Numbered from the stretch's first letter, positions 16,647 through 25,347 are shown. The stretch: DNA of 64,000 nt from Kutzneria viridogrisea (GCA_014138725.1 JACJID010000002.1:62001-126000); one strand, 5' to 3'. The notes: generated by a model from the sequence alone, not told the origin. Program-made: numbers and translations.

Positions 16647-17474
16647 TCAGGCGGGCGCGCCGTCGGCGTCCAGCTTGGGCCAGCCGATCTCGCTGAAGTC
16701 GGCGGTCCGCTTGTCCACGAAGGCGGTGACGCCCTCGGTGTACTCGGCGCTGCGGTAGGAGGCGGCGTACCAGCGCTCGGCCCACTGGTCGGCCTCCGCC
16801 GTGCCCTCGACCACGCGGTTGACCAGGGCCTTGGCCCCGGCCAAGGTGATCGGCGCACGCTGGGCGATCAGCCGGGCCAGCGCCAGCGCCGCCTCGGCGG
16901 CCTGCTCGCGTGGGTGCACCTGCTGCACCAGGCCGATGCGCAGCGCGGTCTGGGCGTCCAACAGCTCGCCGGTGAACAGGATGTACTTGGCCCACGCGGC
17001 GCCCACGGCGGTGACCACCTGCGCGGTGGACACCTGGTTGTAGACCAGGCCGAGCTTGGCCGGGGTGATGCCGAACCGGGCCGACTCGTCGGCCACCCGC
17101 AGGTCACAGGCCAGCGCCAGCTCGCAGCCCCCGCCGACGCACCAGCCCTGGACCAGCGCGATGGTGGGCTTGCTCAGCTCCGCGATGGCCCGCTCCGCGG
17201 CGTGCACGGTGGCCGAGTACGCCGAGGCCGCCTCCTCACCGCGACGGACCGTGCCGAACTCACCGATGTCGGCCCCCGCGGAGAACGGCCCGTCGCCGGC
17301 ACCGCGCACGAGCAGCACGCGGACCTCCGGCGCGGACTCCACGGCCCGCGCCACGGCGGGCAGTGCGGCCCACATGCGCAGGGCGAACGCATTGCGCTTG
17401 TCCGGCCGGTCAATTGTCAGCGTGGCCACCGGGCCGTCGACTGACAGGGACAGCTCAGCGGGCAGCTCGATCAT
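16647..17474 (-). CDS. Enoyl-CoA hydratase/isomerase (crotonase) family protein
   Basis: 275 residues. Crotonase features: ATLTIDRPDKRNAF, the CoA/oxyanion block SAGADIGEF, IALVQGWCVGGGCELALACDLRVADESARFG, and ITPAKLGLVYN. In classical hydratases the last block carries the catalytic Glu (PExxLG); here it is Ala (TPAKLGL). The enzyme may therefore be an isomerase, decarboxylase or hydrolase of the crotonase fold rather than a hydratase. It is convergent with the cyclase-like gene, with only 6 bp between stop codons. Pathway unknown. Confidence 0.87.
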   Translation of the reverse strand: MIELPAELSLSVDGPVATLTIDRPDKRNAFALRMWAALPAVARAVESAPEVRVLLVRGAGDGPFSAGADIGEFGTVRRGEEAASAYSATVHAAERAIAELSKPTIALVQGWCVGGGCELALACDLRVADESARFGITPAKLGLVYNQVSTAQVVTAVGAAWAKYILFTGELLDAQTALRIGLVQQVHPREQAAEAALALARLIAQRAPITLAGAKALVNRVVEGTAEADQWAERWYAASYRSAEYTEGVTAFVDKRTADFSEIGWPKLDADGAPA

Positions 17475-17660
17475 TCCCGCAAGTTACCGCGCGGTCACCA
17501 CCCCGGCCCGCCAAGATGTGACGACGCTCCCACCGCGAAGTAGTCAACCGTCAAGACGCTCCTCCTTTCGTATGTGGCCGAACGAATAAGCCGCTGCGAA
17601 TCTGTCCTCCTTCCACGCGAGACGACAGCCCTGTCGAGTTCGCTTCCGCAGAGGGAGAAG

Positions 17661-18206
17661 ATGATGTCCGCACGACCGATTGGTCGCGTTGTGCTGGGGC
17701 TTGCCGCGGTGCTGCTGCCGCTGGCCGGTGCCCAGGTGTTCACCGCGACCGCCGCCGAGGCGGCCACCACGCAGGCCGTGACCCTGTACTACGACTCCAG
17801 CGATGCCCCCGACTACCAGTCGCAGGCCGACCAGGCCGCCGCCAACTGGAACGGGGTCGTGCACAACGTGCAGCTCTCCTCGGGCGGCAGTGCCACGATC
17901 CTCATCCACGAGGTGACCGGCGGCGGCTCGTACACGCAGACCGACGGCCACGGGCACGGCGACATCTACATCGACGTGCAGCAGGTCAACGAGGGCAACG
18001 ACCCCACCCGGATCCTGGCCCACGAGATGGGCCACAACCTCGGGCTGCCCGACCACTACGAGGGCCCCTGCTCGGAGATCATGTCCGGGCACGGACCGGG
18101 CACCTCCTGCAAGAACGCCATGCCCAACGCGCAGGAAGCGGCCCAGGTGGACCAGAACTTCGCCAACGGCTTCACCCCGGCGCTGGCGAGCCACCTGTAC
18201 CGCTGA
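17661..18206 (+). CDS. Snapalysin-type secreted zinc metalloprotease
   Basis: 181 residues from ATG 17661 with GAGGGAGAAG directly upstream. The signal peptide (MMSARPIGRVVLGLAAVLLPLAGAQVFTATAAEAA) leads to a mature domain of about 145 residues beginning TTQAVTLYYDSSDAPDY. The zinc motif LAHEMGHNLGLPDHYEGPCSEIMSG contains HExxHxxxxxD, the M7 (snapalysin) arrangement with Asp as third ligand and a downstream Met turn. Two cysteines (GPC, TSC) frame the last helix. Snapalysins are small secreted neutral proteases of actinomycetes. No LysR-type regulator, often adjacent in Streptomyces, is present. Confidence 0.92.
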   Translation: MMSARPIGRVVLGLAAVLLPLAGAQVFTATAAEAATTQAVTLYYDSSDAPDYQSQADQAAANWNGVVHNVQLSSGGSATILIHEVTGGGSYTQTDGHGHGDIYIDVQQVNEGNDPTRILAHEMGHNLGLPDHYEGPCSEIMSGHGPGTSCKNAMPNAQEAAQVDQNFANGFTPALASHLYR

Positions 18207-18227
18207 GGCCCTGGTTCGCACCGGCTT

Positions 18228-18280
18228 GCCATGAAAGTGCCGTTGCTGGCGTTGGGTGCCACGAACGGCACTTTCATGGC
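18228..18280. repeat. Inverted repeat of the ATGAAAGTGCC family between convergent genes
   Basis: GCCATGAAAGTGCCGTT (18228-18244) pairs perfectly with AACGGCACTTTCATGGC (18264-18280). An inner TGGC/GCCA stem is also possible. It lies between the stops of the snapalysin and carboxylesterase genes, so it can serve as a bidirectional terminator. Confidence 0.8.
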
Positions 18281-18287
18281 ATCGGCC

Positions 18288-19724
18288 TCAGCGGTACCAG
18301 GTCCCCGACGGCCAGGTGAGCCCGTCCCAGGCCGCGCGACGTGGCGCGCCCGGGTCCTCGGCGACGTGCGGTTTGGCGTCGAGGACCCGGGTCGCCCGCC
18401 GGGACGGCTCGTAGCGGGCCCAGTCGCAGCGGCCGGTCCGCACGAACCGGCCGAACTGCTCGCTGGCGGCACGCAGCAGCCCGGCGGTGTCCGGGTCCGG
18501 GTGGTGCAGGCCGCCGACCGCCCAGTGGAACGGCACGTCGGTGCCGTGCCCGGCGGCCATGCCCGCGGGCAGCCAGGGCGCGGCCCCGTCGAAGCGGTAC
18601 CGCCAGGCCGGGGCGTGCGCGCTCTGGCCGTCCAGCAGGCGGACCGTGGGAACGCCGTACCGCTCGTCGGTCATCACCCCGAGCAGATCCCCCTCGTAGA
18701 CGGCCAACAGCCGCTGGGCGCGGTCGGCGCCGAACGCCTCGGTGAGCACGGCCGGGGCGCGGTCGGCGCAGCGCGGGTCCAGCACCTGGAACGTGTTCGC
18801 CTCGTGCGAGGTGGTCCCGGCCAGCAGTGCGACCCCCGGCGCGGATCCGGCGGCGATCCGCCGGGCGGGCAGGTCGGGCAGGACCACGCCGTCCACGGTC
18901 GGCCGCCACCGCCACAGCCCGGTGGGCAGGCTCGACAGCTGCTGCTGGGCGGCGACCAGCTCCGCCGCGGGCACCTCGCCCACCCGCTCGGGGCCGATCC
19001 CGAGCAGGGCGCAGAACCGGTCCGCCCACTCGGCGCTGACCTGCTGGGTCGCCACGTGATCACCGCCGCCGCTGATCGACACCGCGCGGGTGAACAGCCC
19101 GCTGGCCAGCGGGGCCGCCAACAGGGTCGCGACGGCCTTGGCGCCCGCGGAGACCCCGGCCACGGTGACCTGCGCCGGGTCCCCGCCGAAGGCGCCGATC
19201 GAGTCGCGGACCCAGCCCAGGGCGGCGATCTGGTCCAGCACCCCGCAGTTGGCGGATTCGCCGCCCAGGTTGAGGAATCCGAACGCGCCGAGCCGGTAGT
19301 TGACCGTCACCGCGACCAGGTCGTGTTCGCGGACCAGGGTCTCGCCGTCACCGATCCCCTCCGGGCCGGAGCCGGTGCTGTAGCCGCCGCCGTGCAGCCA
19401 CACCAGCACCGGGCGCGGGGCGCTCGCCGGGCGGGCCGGGGCGCACACGTTGAGGTACAGGCAGTCCTCGCTGGTCAGGTCCGGGTCGTCGCTGTGCGCG
19501 GGTCGACGGGGCGGCACCACACGGAACAGCGGCGGCGGTTGCGGGGCACGGGCCGCGAACTCGGTCGCCTCGCGCACACCGCTCCAGGGCGTCACCGGCC
19601 GCGGGGCGCGGTGGCGCAGTGGGCCGGTCGGCGGCTGGGCGTACGGGATGCCGCGCCAGGCACGTACCCCGTCGAACTCCACGCCGCGGACCTGGCCGTG
19701 CGGCGTGCTGATCAGGTGGGGCAA
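18288..19724 (-). CDS. Type-B carboxylesterase
   Basis: 478 residues. Family landmarks are FDGVRAWRGIPYAQPPTGPLR, SEDCLYLNVCAP, VLVWLHGGGYSTGSG (oxyanion hole), AVTVNYRLGAFGFL, FGGDPAQVTVAGVSAGAKAV (nucleophile Ser in GxSxG), GTTSHEAN (acid region) and GHGTDVPFHW (catalytic His region). There is no signal peptide, so it is probably cytosolic. It starts 1 bp after the catalase-like gene stop, so the two are probably co-transcribed. Natural substrate unknown. Confidence 0.92.
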   Translation of the reverse strand: MPHLISTPHGQVRGVEFDGVRAWRGIPYAQPPTGPLRHRAPRPVTPWSGVREATEFAARAPQPPPLFRVVPPRRPAHSDDPDLTSEDCLYLNVCAPARPASAPRPVLVWLHGGGYSTGSGPEGIGDGETLVREHDLVAVTVNYRLGAFGFLNLGGESANCGVLDQIAALGWVRDSIGAFGGDPAQVTVAGVSAGAKAVATLLAAPLASGLFTRAVSISGGGDHVATQQVSAEWADRFCALLGIGPERVGEVPAAELVAAQQQLSSLPTGLWRWRPTVDGVVLPDLPARRIAAGSAPGVALLAGTTSHEANTFQVLDPRCADRAPAVLTEAFGADRAQRLLAVYEGDLLGVMTDERYGVPTVRLLDGQSAHAPAWRYRFDGAAPWLPAGMAAGHGTDVPFHWAVGGLHHPDPDTAGLLRAASEQFGRFVRTGRCDWARYEPSRRATRVLDAKPHVAEDPGAPRRAAWDGLTWPSGTWYR

Positions 19725-19725
19725 C

Positions 19726-20673
19726 TCAGCTTCCTCGGGTGCGGCGGCTGTGGGACACGGCGTACACCTGCGCGCGGAACGCCAACATGGGGTCGTCGGA
19801 CAGCTCCAGGCCGGGCACCAGCCGGGTCGGGTCGAACATGCGCTGCTCGGCCTTGGCCTGGTCCTCCACCTCGCCGGTGACCAGCAGCCTGCCCGCGGTC
19901 AGCTCGGTGCGGTCGGCGGGCCACAGCGCGGTGCAGTCGTCGGTGGCGTCCCCCGGCCCGGCGAGCTGCACGCGCAGGGTGAAGGCCACCGAGCCGTTCG
20001 CGAGCCGTTCGGCCAACTCCTCGTGCAGGTAGTTGGGCGACTTGGCGGCGGCCCGCTCGTCGGTCAGCTGCTGCACGCCCGCCTCGGGCTCCCAGCGGTA
20101 GCGCACGGCGGTGCGCTGCAACCGCCGGTTGACCCAGACGAAGGCGTGCACCGCCCAGTAGCGCAGCGTGGCGTAGCTGACCGGGATCGGCGTCTTCTTC
20201 ACCGCGCGCAGCCCGCGGAAGGACTCGGCGTGCTCGGTGGCGTAGCGGCGCAGCACCTCGGGGTCGGGCGAGCCGGTGAACACGTCGGGCTCCGCGGCCT
20301 GCAGGAACTCCCACATGTCCTGCGGGGTGGCCGCCACGAACACCGGCTGGCTGACCATGACCAGGTCGGTGGACACCCCGCCGGGCAGGTGGAAGGAGAC
20401 CGACAGTCCCCGGGCGGAGCGGGAGCGGTCCCAGATGTAGGGGTTGCCGCTGAAGTTGGAGAACCGCACCGTCGCGGGCACCGGGTCGACCTGCAGGTGC
20501 GCGGCCGTGGTCAGCGTGGAAACCTTTCCACTGGGCAGGAAAACACCCCGGTAACAGGCGCCCTTGGCGTGCGCCCGCCGATATCCGGGGTATAGCCCGG
20601 ACACCCACTCCAGCCGGTCGACCACGTCGACGGCCAGTTGCGGGTGCACGCCGGTGGGCGGCTGCGGCGACAT
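19726..20673 (-). CDS. Catalase-family small heme protein
   Basis: 315 residues from ATG 20673; an in-frame TTG nine bases upstream is possible. The short catalase fold is recognisable: RRAHAKGACYRGVFLPSG (distal His), VRFSNFSGNPYIWDRSRSARGLSVSFHLPGG, and near the C-terminus FDPTRLVPGLELSDDPMLAFRAQVYAVSHSRR, in which RAQVY supplies the RxxxY proximal heme Tyr. Full catalases are about 480-700 residues, so this belongs to the catalase-related peroxidase group (SrpA-like). It may use organic peroxides. It is co-transcribed with the downstream carboxylesterase (1-bp gap). Confidence 0.87.
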   Translation of the reverse strand: MSPQPPTGVHPQLAVDVVDRLEWVSGLYPGYRRAHAKGACYRGVFLPSGKVSTLTTAAHLQVDPVPATVRFSNFSGNPYIWDRSRSARGLSVSFHLPGGVSTDLVMVSQPVFVAATPQDMWEFLQAAEPDVFTGSPDPEVLRRYATEHAESFRGLRAVKKTPIPVSYATLRYWAVHAFVWVNRRLQRTAVRYRWEPEAGVQQLTDERAAAKSPNYLHEELAERLANGSVAFTLRVQLAGPGDATDDCTALWPADRTELTAGRLLVTGEVEDQAKAEQRMFDPTRLVPGLELSDDPMLAFRAQVYAVSHSRRTRGS

Positions 20674-20794
20674 TCGGCCCAATCCGTTCGCTGATTCTCG
20701 CGCGGCGGCACCCCAGCGCGGGACGCCCGAACGCCCAGCCTAAGGCGCACTCACCCCGCTGCCAACTCCCCGCTCCGCGATCGGTGTATTCGAA

Positions 20795-21658
20795 TTAGCC
20801 CGACCGGCCCGACCGCGCCACCAGATAGCTGATCGGGAAACCGAACCGGATCGGCCCCGGCCCGCCATTACGCTCGGTGATGGAGGCGGCCAGCGCGGCC
20901 TCCACCCCGGCGCGGCGGGCCGGCGGGATGGCCTCCCACACGATGCGCATGCCGTGCGACTGGGTCCAGGCGACCAGCTCACCGGCGTCGGCCGCGCATA
21001 TCGGCAGGTCCTCCTCGTGCACCTCGACCTCGGCGAACCCGGCCTCGCGCAGTACCGGCACGAGGCTGCGGGCCCCGCCGAACGCGGTGTCGCGCACGAA
21101 CCCGGACAGGCCGGGGTCGGCGTCCAGCACCGCGGGGTCGATGGCGGCGGCGAGCAGATCGGCGTCCAGTGGGCCGAGCCGCCAGGTGCCCAGTCCACCG
21201 GGCGGGGTCGGCGCGGTCAGACCGAGTCGGCCGCCCGGCCCCAACAGGGTCAGGTAGTTGGCGAAGGCCCTGGGCAGGTCCGGGATCATGACGATGCTCA
21301 TGCTGCCCGCGACCAGGTCGAAGCTGCCCGGCGGGAACTCCGGGGCGGTGCCGTCCATCAGCCGCACGCCGACGGTGTCCAGCCCGCGCTGGGCCACCTC
21401 GGCCCCGGTGGCGGTCACCATGGCGGCGGCCAGGTCGATGCCCACCACCGACCCGGTCGGGCCGAGCTGTTCGGCCAGCGGGAACAGCACGGCGCCGCGC
21501 CCGCAGCCCACGTCCAGCGCCCGCTCGCCGGGACGCGGCGCGAGGTGTTCCAGCAACCTGCGCGCCATCGGCTTGAAGAACTCCACGCCAGTGGTGTCGT
21601 AGACCTGCGCGACGCGGTCGAAGACCCCGCCGAATACGCCCTTTCCCCCAGTGTCCAC
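20795..21658 (-). CDS. Class I SAM-dependent methyltransferase
   Basis: 287 residues. Motif I ALDVGCGRGAVLFPLAEQLG (about 47-66) and the acidic SAM ribose contact VVGIDLAAAMV are clear, followed by a UbiE/Coq5-style GSMSIVMIPDLPRAFANYLTLLGPGGRLGLT. There is no signal peptide or membrane segment. The C-terminal third (VLREAGFAEVEVHEEDLP ... WTQSHGMRIVWEAIPP) is typical of small-molecule C- or O-methyltransferases. Substrate unknown. It is divergent from the PucR-like regulator, with a 307-bp gap that holds no other gene; upstream ATG 21816 could extend the regulator into it. Confidence 0.88.
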   Translation of the reverse strand: MDTGGKGVFGGVFDRVAQVYDTTGVEFFKPMARRLLEHLAPRPGERALDVGCGRGAVLFPLAEQLGPTGSVVGIDLAAAMVTATGAEVAQRGLDTVGVRLMDGTAPEFPPGSFDLVAGSMSIVMIPDLPRAFANYLTLLGPGGRLGLTAPTPPGGLGTWRLGPLDADLLAAAIDPAVLDADPGLSGFVRDTAFGGARSLVPVLREAGFAEVEVHEEDLPICAADAGELVAWTQSHGMRIVWEAIPPARRAGVEAALAASITERNGGPGPIRFGFPISYLVARSGRSG

Positions 21659-21965
21659 CTTCGCCTCCAGAAATGCGTACTCCCCGATGCGGACATCGCC
21701 ACGCTAGCACCGCTGGTTGTCAAGGCGAACTAAGTCGAATTGGACTATCCCCGGAATGTGGTTAACCCGAACAGGTGATAAGCGGATCCCTACTCTTGCG
21801 TAACGTGATAGTTGTGTGCGCCGTGACAATGAGCAGGTGGCCGCACTGAATACCGGACCCGGACACGAGGTGGACCCCACGAGCCCCGGCACACCCGTTG
21901 AGGTCACGGCGAATCGACCGGCCCCCGGAGTCGTTGAACAGGTGGACCCTGGGGAAGGAGCGCCC

Positions 21966-23189
21966 GTGACCGGCATGATCGAAGCTCAGGACACCGCCGC
22001 CGAGCTGTTCGAAGCCCTGCCCCGGGGCCTCGGCGCGCTGCTGCGCCCCGAGCTGGGCAGCCTGGCCGACGAGATCCTGCGCTGCCTGCAACGGCGCATC
22101 CCGGAGTACTCCACCCCGTTGGACGGTCCGTACGGGCAGAAGATCAGGGCCGGGGTCGAATACGCCCTGCGCCAGTTCGCCGACCAGGTGAGCACCCCCG
22201 GCGCGGTGTGCGAGGACCAGGCCGAGCTGTACAAGCAGTTGGGCAGGCTGGAGGCGAAGGCGGGCCGCAGCCTGGACGCGCTGCAGGCCGCCTACCGGGT
22301 CGGCGGCCAGCTGGCCTGGCGCCGCATCACCGAGTTCGGCCAGCGCTCCCGCCTGCCCGCGCACACGATCTGGCAGCTGGGCGAGGCGGCGCTGGCCTAC
22401 ATCGACGGCCTGGCCGCGCTGTCCGCCGAGGGCTTCGCCGAGGTCCGCGCGAACGCCGCGGGCACCAAGCGCCGCCAGCACCGCAGACTCGTGCGCCTGC
22501 TGCTGGCCGAGCAGCCCCCGCCCGCCGCCACGCTGGCCGAGGTCTGCGAACAGGTCGGCTGGACCGTGCCGAAGCGGGTCAGTGTTGTTGTGCTGCAACG
22601 ACTCGACCAGGGTCGGCCCGCCGAGCCGCCAGAACCGCTGGTGGCCGACCTGGACGGCATCGAGCCGCTGGTGATCATGCCGGAGCCCGAGGAGCAACCG
22701 CTTCCCGTGGCCGGTCTGACCGGCTGGCGCGCGCTGGTCGGTCCCTCGGTTCCGCTGGCCGAGGCCGCCAAGTCCCTGCGCCAGGCCATGGCGCTGCGCG
22801 AACTGGTCCGCACCGGGATCGTGCCCGCCGAGGACGTGGTGCGCAGCGAGGACCACCTGTCCGCGCTGTGGCTGCTCAGCGACGAGGTGCTGGCCAAGCA
22901 GCTGGTCGCCAAGCGGCTGGCCCCGCTGTCCGGGCTGACCGACAAGCAGTCGCACCGACTGGGCCGAACCCTGTTGGCCTGGCTGGAAACCCGGGGCGGC
23001 GCACCGGAGATCGCGACCCGGCTGGGCATCCACCCGCAGACGGTGCGCTACCGCATGCGCCAGGTGGAGCAGCTGTTCGGTGAGCAGCTGCGCGACCCAA
23101 CGGCCAGGTTCGAGCTGGAGGTCGCCCTGCGCGCCGCCGCACTGGCCGCCGGGGAGCCGACCTGCCCCGAGGACGACGAACTCGACTGA
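21966..23189 (+). CDS. PucR/CdaR-type transcriptional regulator
   Basis: 407 residues from GTG 21966, chosen because GGGGAAGGAG lies at good distance upstream; an in-frame ATG at 21816 would add 50 low-complexity residues. The C-terminus has the PucR-type helix-turn-helix LAWLETRGGAPEIATRLGIHPQTVRYRMRQVEQLFGEQLRDPTARFELEVALRA. The middle (SLDALQAAYRVGGQLAWRRITEFG) matches the N-terminal domain of actinobacterial PucR-like regulators. The ligand is unknown. The gene is convergent with the acyl-AMP-ligase-like gene, and its stop codon is followed 5 bp later by the first of the 21-bp repeat units. Confidence 0.87.
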   Translation: MTGMIEAQDTAAELFEALPRGLGALLRPELGSLADEILRCLQRRIPEYSTPLDGPYGQKIRAGVEYALRQFADQVSTPGAVCEDQAELYKQLGRLEAKAGRSLDALQAAYRVGGQLAWRRITEFGQRSRLPAHTIWQLGEAALAYIDGLAALSAEGFAEVRANAAGTKRRQHRRLVRLLLAEQPPPAATLAEVCEQVGWTVPKRVSVVVLQRLDQGRPAEPPEPLVADLDGIEPLVIMPEPEEQPLPVAGLTGWRALVGPSVPLAEAAKSLRQAMALRELVRTGIVPAEDVVRSEDHLSALWLLSDEVLAKQLVAKRLAPLSGLTDKQSHRLGRTLLAWLETRGGAPEIATRLGIHPQTVRYRMRQVEQLFGEQLRDPTARFELEVALRAAALAAGEPTCPEDDELD

Positions 23190-23194
23190 CCCGC

Positions 23195-23341
23195 GAGTCC
23201 CGCTCTGGAGCAGCCGAGTCCCGGTCACCAGCGGCCGAGTCCCGCTCTCCCGCACGCGAGTCCCGGTCACCGGCAGTCGAGTCCCGCGCAGCCGCACGCG
23301 AGTCCCGGTCACCGGCAGTCGAGTCCCGCGCAGCCGGACAC
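23195..23341 (-). repeat. 21-bp tandem array 1 (7 units, GAGTCCC on plus strand)
   Basis: GAGTCCC occurs at 23195, 23216, 23237, 23258, 23279, 23300 and 23321, with exactly 21 bp between units. The spacer alternates between GGTCACCGGCAGT-like and GCGCAGCCGCACG-like sequence. The array starts 5 bp past the regulator's stop codon. Confidence 0.95.
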
Positions 23342-23369
23342 CGGACGGATCGGCCGCCGCGAGCCTGGC

Positions 23370-23610
23370 GGGACTCGCGGTCCAGTGAGCGGGCCTCGCG
23401 GCGCTACGGGCGGGACTCGCGACCCTATGGACGGGACTCACGGTCCCGTGGACGGGACTCGCGGTCGCCAGGGCGGGACACGCGGACCCCAGAACGGGAC
23501 TCGCGGACCCCAGAGCCGGACACGCGGCCCCCAAAGCGGGACTCGCGGCCCTGTGGGCGGGACTCACGGCCCTGTGGCCGGGACTCGCGGTCGCCTGAGC
23601 GGGACTCGCC
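23370..23610 (+). repeat. 21-bp tandem array 2 (12 units, GGGACTC on plus strand), inverted relative to array 1
   Basis: GGGACTC or a one- or two-base variant occurs at 23370, 23391, 23412, 23433, 23454, 23475, 23496, 23517, 23538, 23559, 23580 and 23601, again exactly every 21 bp. The consensus is CGGGACTCGCGG plus nine variable bases. It ends about 10 bp before the stop codon of the convergent ligase-like gene. Together with array 1 it fills the 430-bp gap between the two stops; no gene is visible there. Confidence 0.95.
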
Positions 23611-23619
23611 GGGCGGGGG

Positions 23620-25347
23620 TCAGAGTGTGCCGTCGAGGTAGCGTTGGCGGCAGACCGAGCGTGCCACGCGGCCCGCCGAGGTGAACGGGATCCGGCCCGG
23701 TTCCAGCACCAGCACCTGGTCCACGGCGACACCGAACCGGGCCGTCACCGCGCAGCGCACGGCCTCGGTGATCGCCCCGAGGTCCAGGTCCTTCGGCGAG
23801 ACGTGCTGGGACCGCTCCGCGAACACCGTGACGGCGTCCCCGCGCGGGGTCGGCACGGACACGGCGACCAGGCCGTCCGGGCGCAGCGCGGAGTGCGCGG
23901 CCCGCGCGGTCAGCTCCACCTCACGCGGGTCCAGGTGCCGACCGTTCACCGTGAGCAGGTCCTCCTGCCTGCCGATGACGTACAGCTCGCCCTCGTGGCG
24001 GAAGCCCAGGTCCCCGGTGCGCAGCCAGGACTCGGTGCCCAGCACGGGGTCGTCCAGCTTGGCGCCGAACACGTCCTGCTCGGCGGCGTCCCGGCCCCAG
24101 TGCCCCCGTGCCACGGTCGCGCCGGACACCCAGATCTCGCCGACCAGGTCGTCGGACAGCGGCCAGCGCAGATCGGGGTCGACCACCAGCAGCTCACCTC
24201 GCACGGGAACCCCGCTGGAGACCAGCGTGGTGGACCGGTGGTCGGCCCCCGTCCTGGGCACGGCCTTGCCCGCGGCGAGCAGTTCGCGGTCCACGGTGAG
24301 CTGACGGGGCGGGGCGCCCGCCGCGGTGATCGACACCGGCCCCGCGGACTCGGCGCTGCCGTAGCAGGCCCGCAGCGCCTGGGGCAGCAGCCCGCACTCC
24401 CCGAACACGTCCAGCGCCGCGCGCACGGTGTCCGGGCGGATCGGCTCCCCGCCGTTGACCAGCGCGGCGACCTGGCCCAGCCGCATCCACACCCGGTCCT
24501 GCTCGCTGACCCGCGAGGCGCAGTAGGCCAGCGCGAAGTCCGGGGCCGCGGTGATCGCGCCCTGGGTCGCCGAGAGCACCTGGAGCCAGCGGCGCGGCTG
24601 CTCCAGCACGGCCCCGGGGTCCAGCAGCACCACGCGCAGCCGCGCGGTCAGCGGGGCGACCACCGCCATGATCAGGCCGAGGTCGCGGGACAGCGGCTGC
24701 CAGGTGACCGACACCGTCCTGCCCGGCACCGCACCGCAGGCCTCCACCGCACGCAGCCCGCCCGCGACCAGGTTGCCGTGGCTGATCACCACCCCGGCCG
24801 GGGCGCCGAGCGCGTCCACGGTGTAGCGCAGGTAGGCGATGTCCTCGGGGTGCACGTGCACCGGACGGCAATCCGCGGCCAGCGCCTCGGGCACGGCGTC
24901 CACCGCGATGGTCTGCACGGTGTCGGTGAGCCGCTGCTCGTCGAGGAAGTCCCGCATCTCGGTCAGCAGCGGACCGGTGGTCAGCACCCAGTTCGGCGTG
25001 CAGTCGGCGAACACCTCGGCCAGGTACTCGCGGTTGTCCAGCACGTCCTCGACGGCCAGCGGCACCGCGACCACCCTGGCCCGCAGCGTGGCGAGGAAGG
25101 CGACCACGTAGTCCAGTCCCTGCGGGGCGAGCAGCGCGGCGCGCTGCCCGGCGCGGGCCACCCGCTGCAACCAGGCGGCGGTGGCGCTGACCCTGCGGTG
25201 CAGCGCGGACCAGCTCAGCGTGACCGCGAGACCGTCCGGGCTGCCGCGGTGGTCCACGAAGGTCAGCGCGGCGTCTTCGGCGTGCGAGAGCGACCACTCG
25301 GCGAGGCAGTCGGCCAGGCTGTGGCGGGCGCCGGGGGTGGTGTCCAC
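23620..25347 (-). CDS. Fatty-acyl-AMP ligase-like (adenylate-forming) protein, probably catalytically altered
   Basis: 575 residues from GTG 25347, preceded by GTGAGGAGG. The FAAL-type fold is evident: VAFLATLRARVVAVPL, YLRYTVDALGAPAGVVISHGNL, WQPLSRDLGLI, RACYGSAESAG, GEIWVSGATVARGHWG, WLRTGDLGFRHEGELYVIGRQEDLLTVNGRHLDPREVE. Two hallmark sites deviate: the P-loop (normally YTSGST.xP) reads YTVDALGAP, and the C-terminal catalytic Lys (TSxGK) is Arg in FTSAGRVARS. Adenylation may be weak or lost, or the protein may serve another role. No polyketide synthase or carrier protein is nearby, so the gene is an orphan. It is convergent with the PucR-type regulator. Confidence 0.82.
   Translation of the reverse strand: MDTTPGARHSLADCLAEWSLSHAEDAALTFVDHRGSPDGLAVTLSWSALHRRVSATAAWLQRVARAGQRAALLAPQGLDYVVAFLATLRARVVAVPLAVEDVLDNREYLAEVFADCTPNWVLTTGPLLTEMRDFLDEQRLTDTVQTIAVDAVPEALAADCRPVHVHPEDIAYLRYTVDALGAPAGVVISHGNLVAGGLRAVEACGAVPGRTVSVTWQPLSRDLGLIMAVVAPLTARLRVVLLDPGAVLEQPRRWLQVLSATQGAITAAPDFALAYCASRVSEQDRVWMRLGQVAALVNGGEPIRPDTVRAALDVFGECGLLPQALRACYGSAESAGPVSITAAGAPPRQLTVDRELLAAGKAVPRTGADHRSTTLVSSGVPVRGELLVVDPDLRWPLSDDLVGEIWVSGATVARGHWGRDAAEQDVFGAKLDDPVLGTESWLRTGDLGFRHEGELYVIGRQEDLLTVNGRHLDPREVELTARAAHSALRPDGLVAVSVPTPRGDAVTVFAERSQHVSPKDLDLGAITEAVRCAVTARFGVAVDQVLVLEPGRIPFTSAGRVARSVCRQRYLDGTL

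Noticed and set aside
21816-21965. Upstream ATG start for the PucR-type regulator (50 extra residues)
   Set aside because: The extra residues are Pro/Gly/Thr-rich without similarity to the family, and a strong GGGGAAGGAG site precedes GTG 21966.
23195-23610. CRISPR array
   Set aside because: The period is 21 bp with cores of about 7-12 bp, spacers too short and partly repeated, opposite orientations, and no cas genes nearby.
21762-23732. 656-codon leftward frame spanning the regulator gene and the 21-bp arrays
   Set aside because: It is open only because the repeat has a period of seven codons and the regulator's antisense frame lacks stops; the repeat part gives SPA/TGTR-type low complexity and no start signal is seen.
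23620-25347. Part of a polyketide or lipopeptide biosynthetic cluster
   Set aside because: No carrier protein, ketosynthase or condensation domain is encoded nearby and the ligase motifs are altered.
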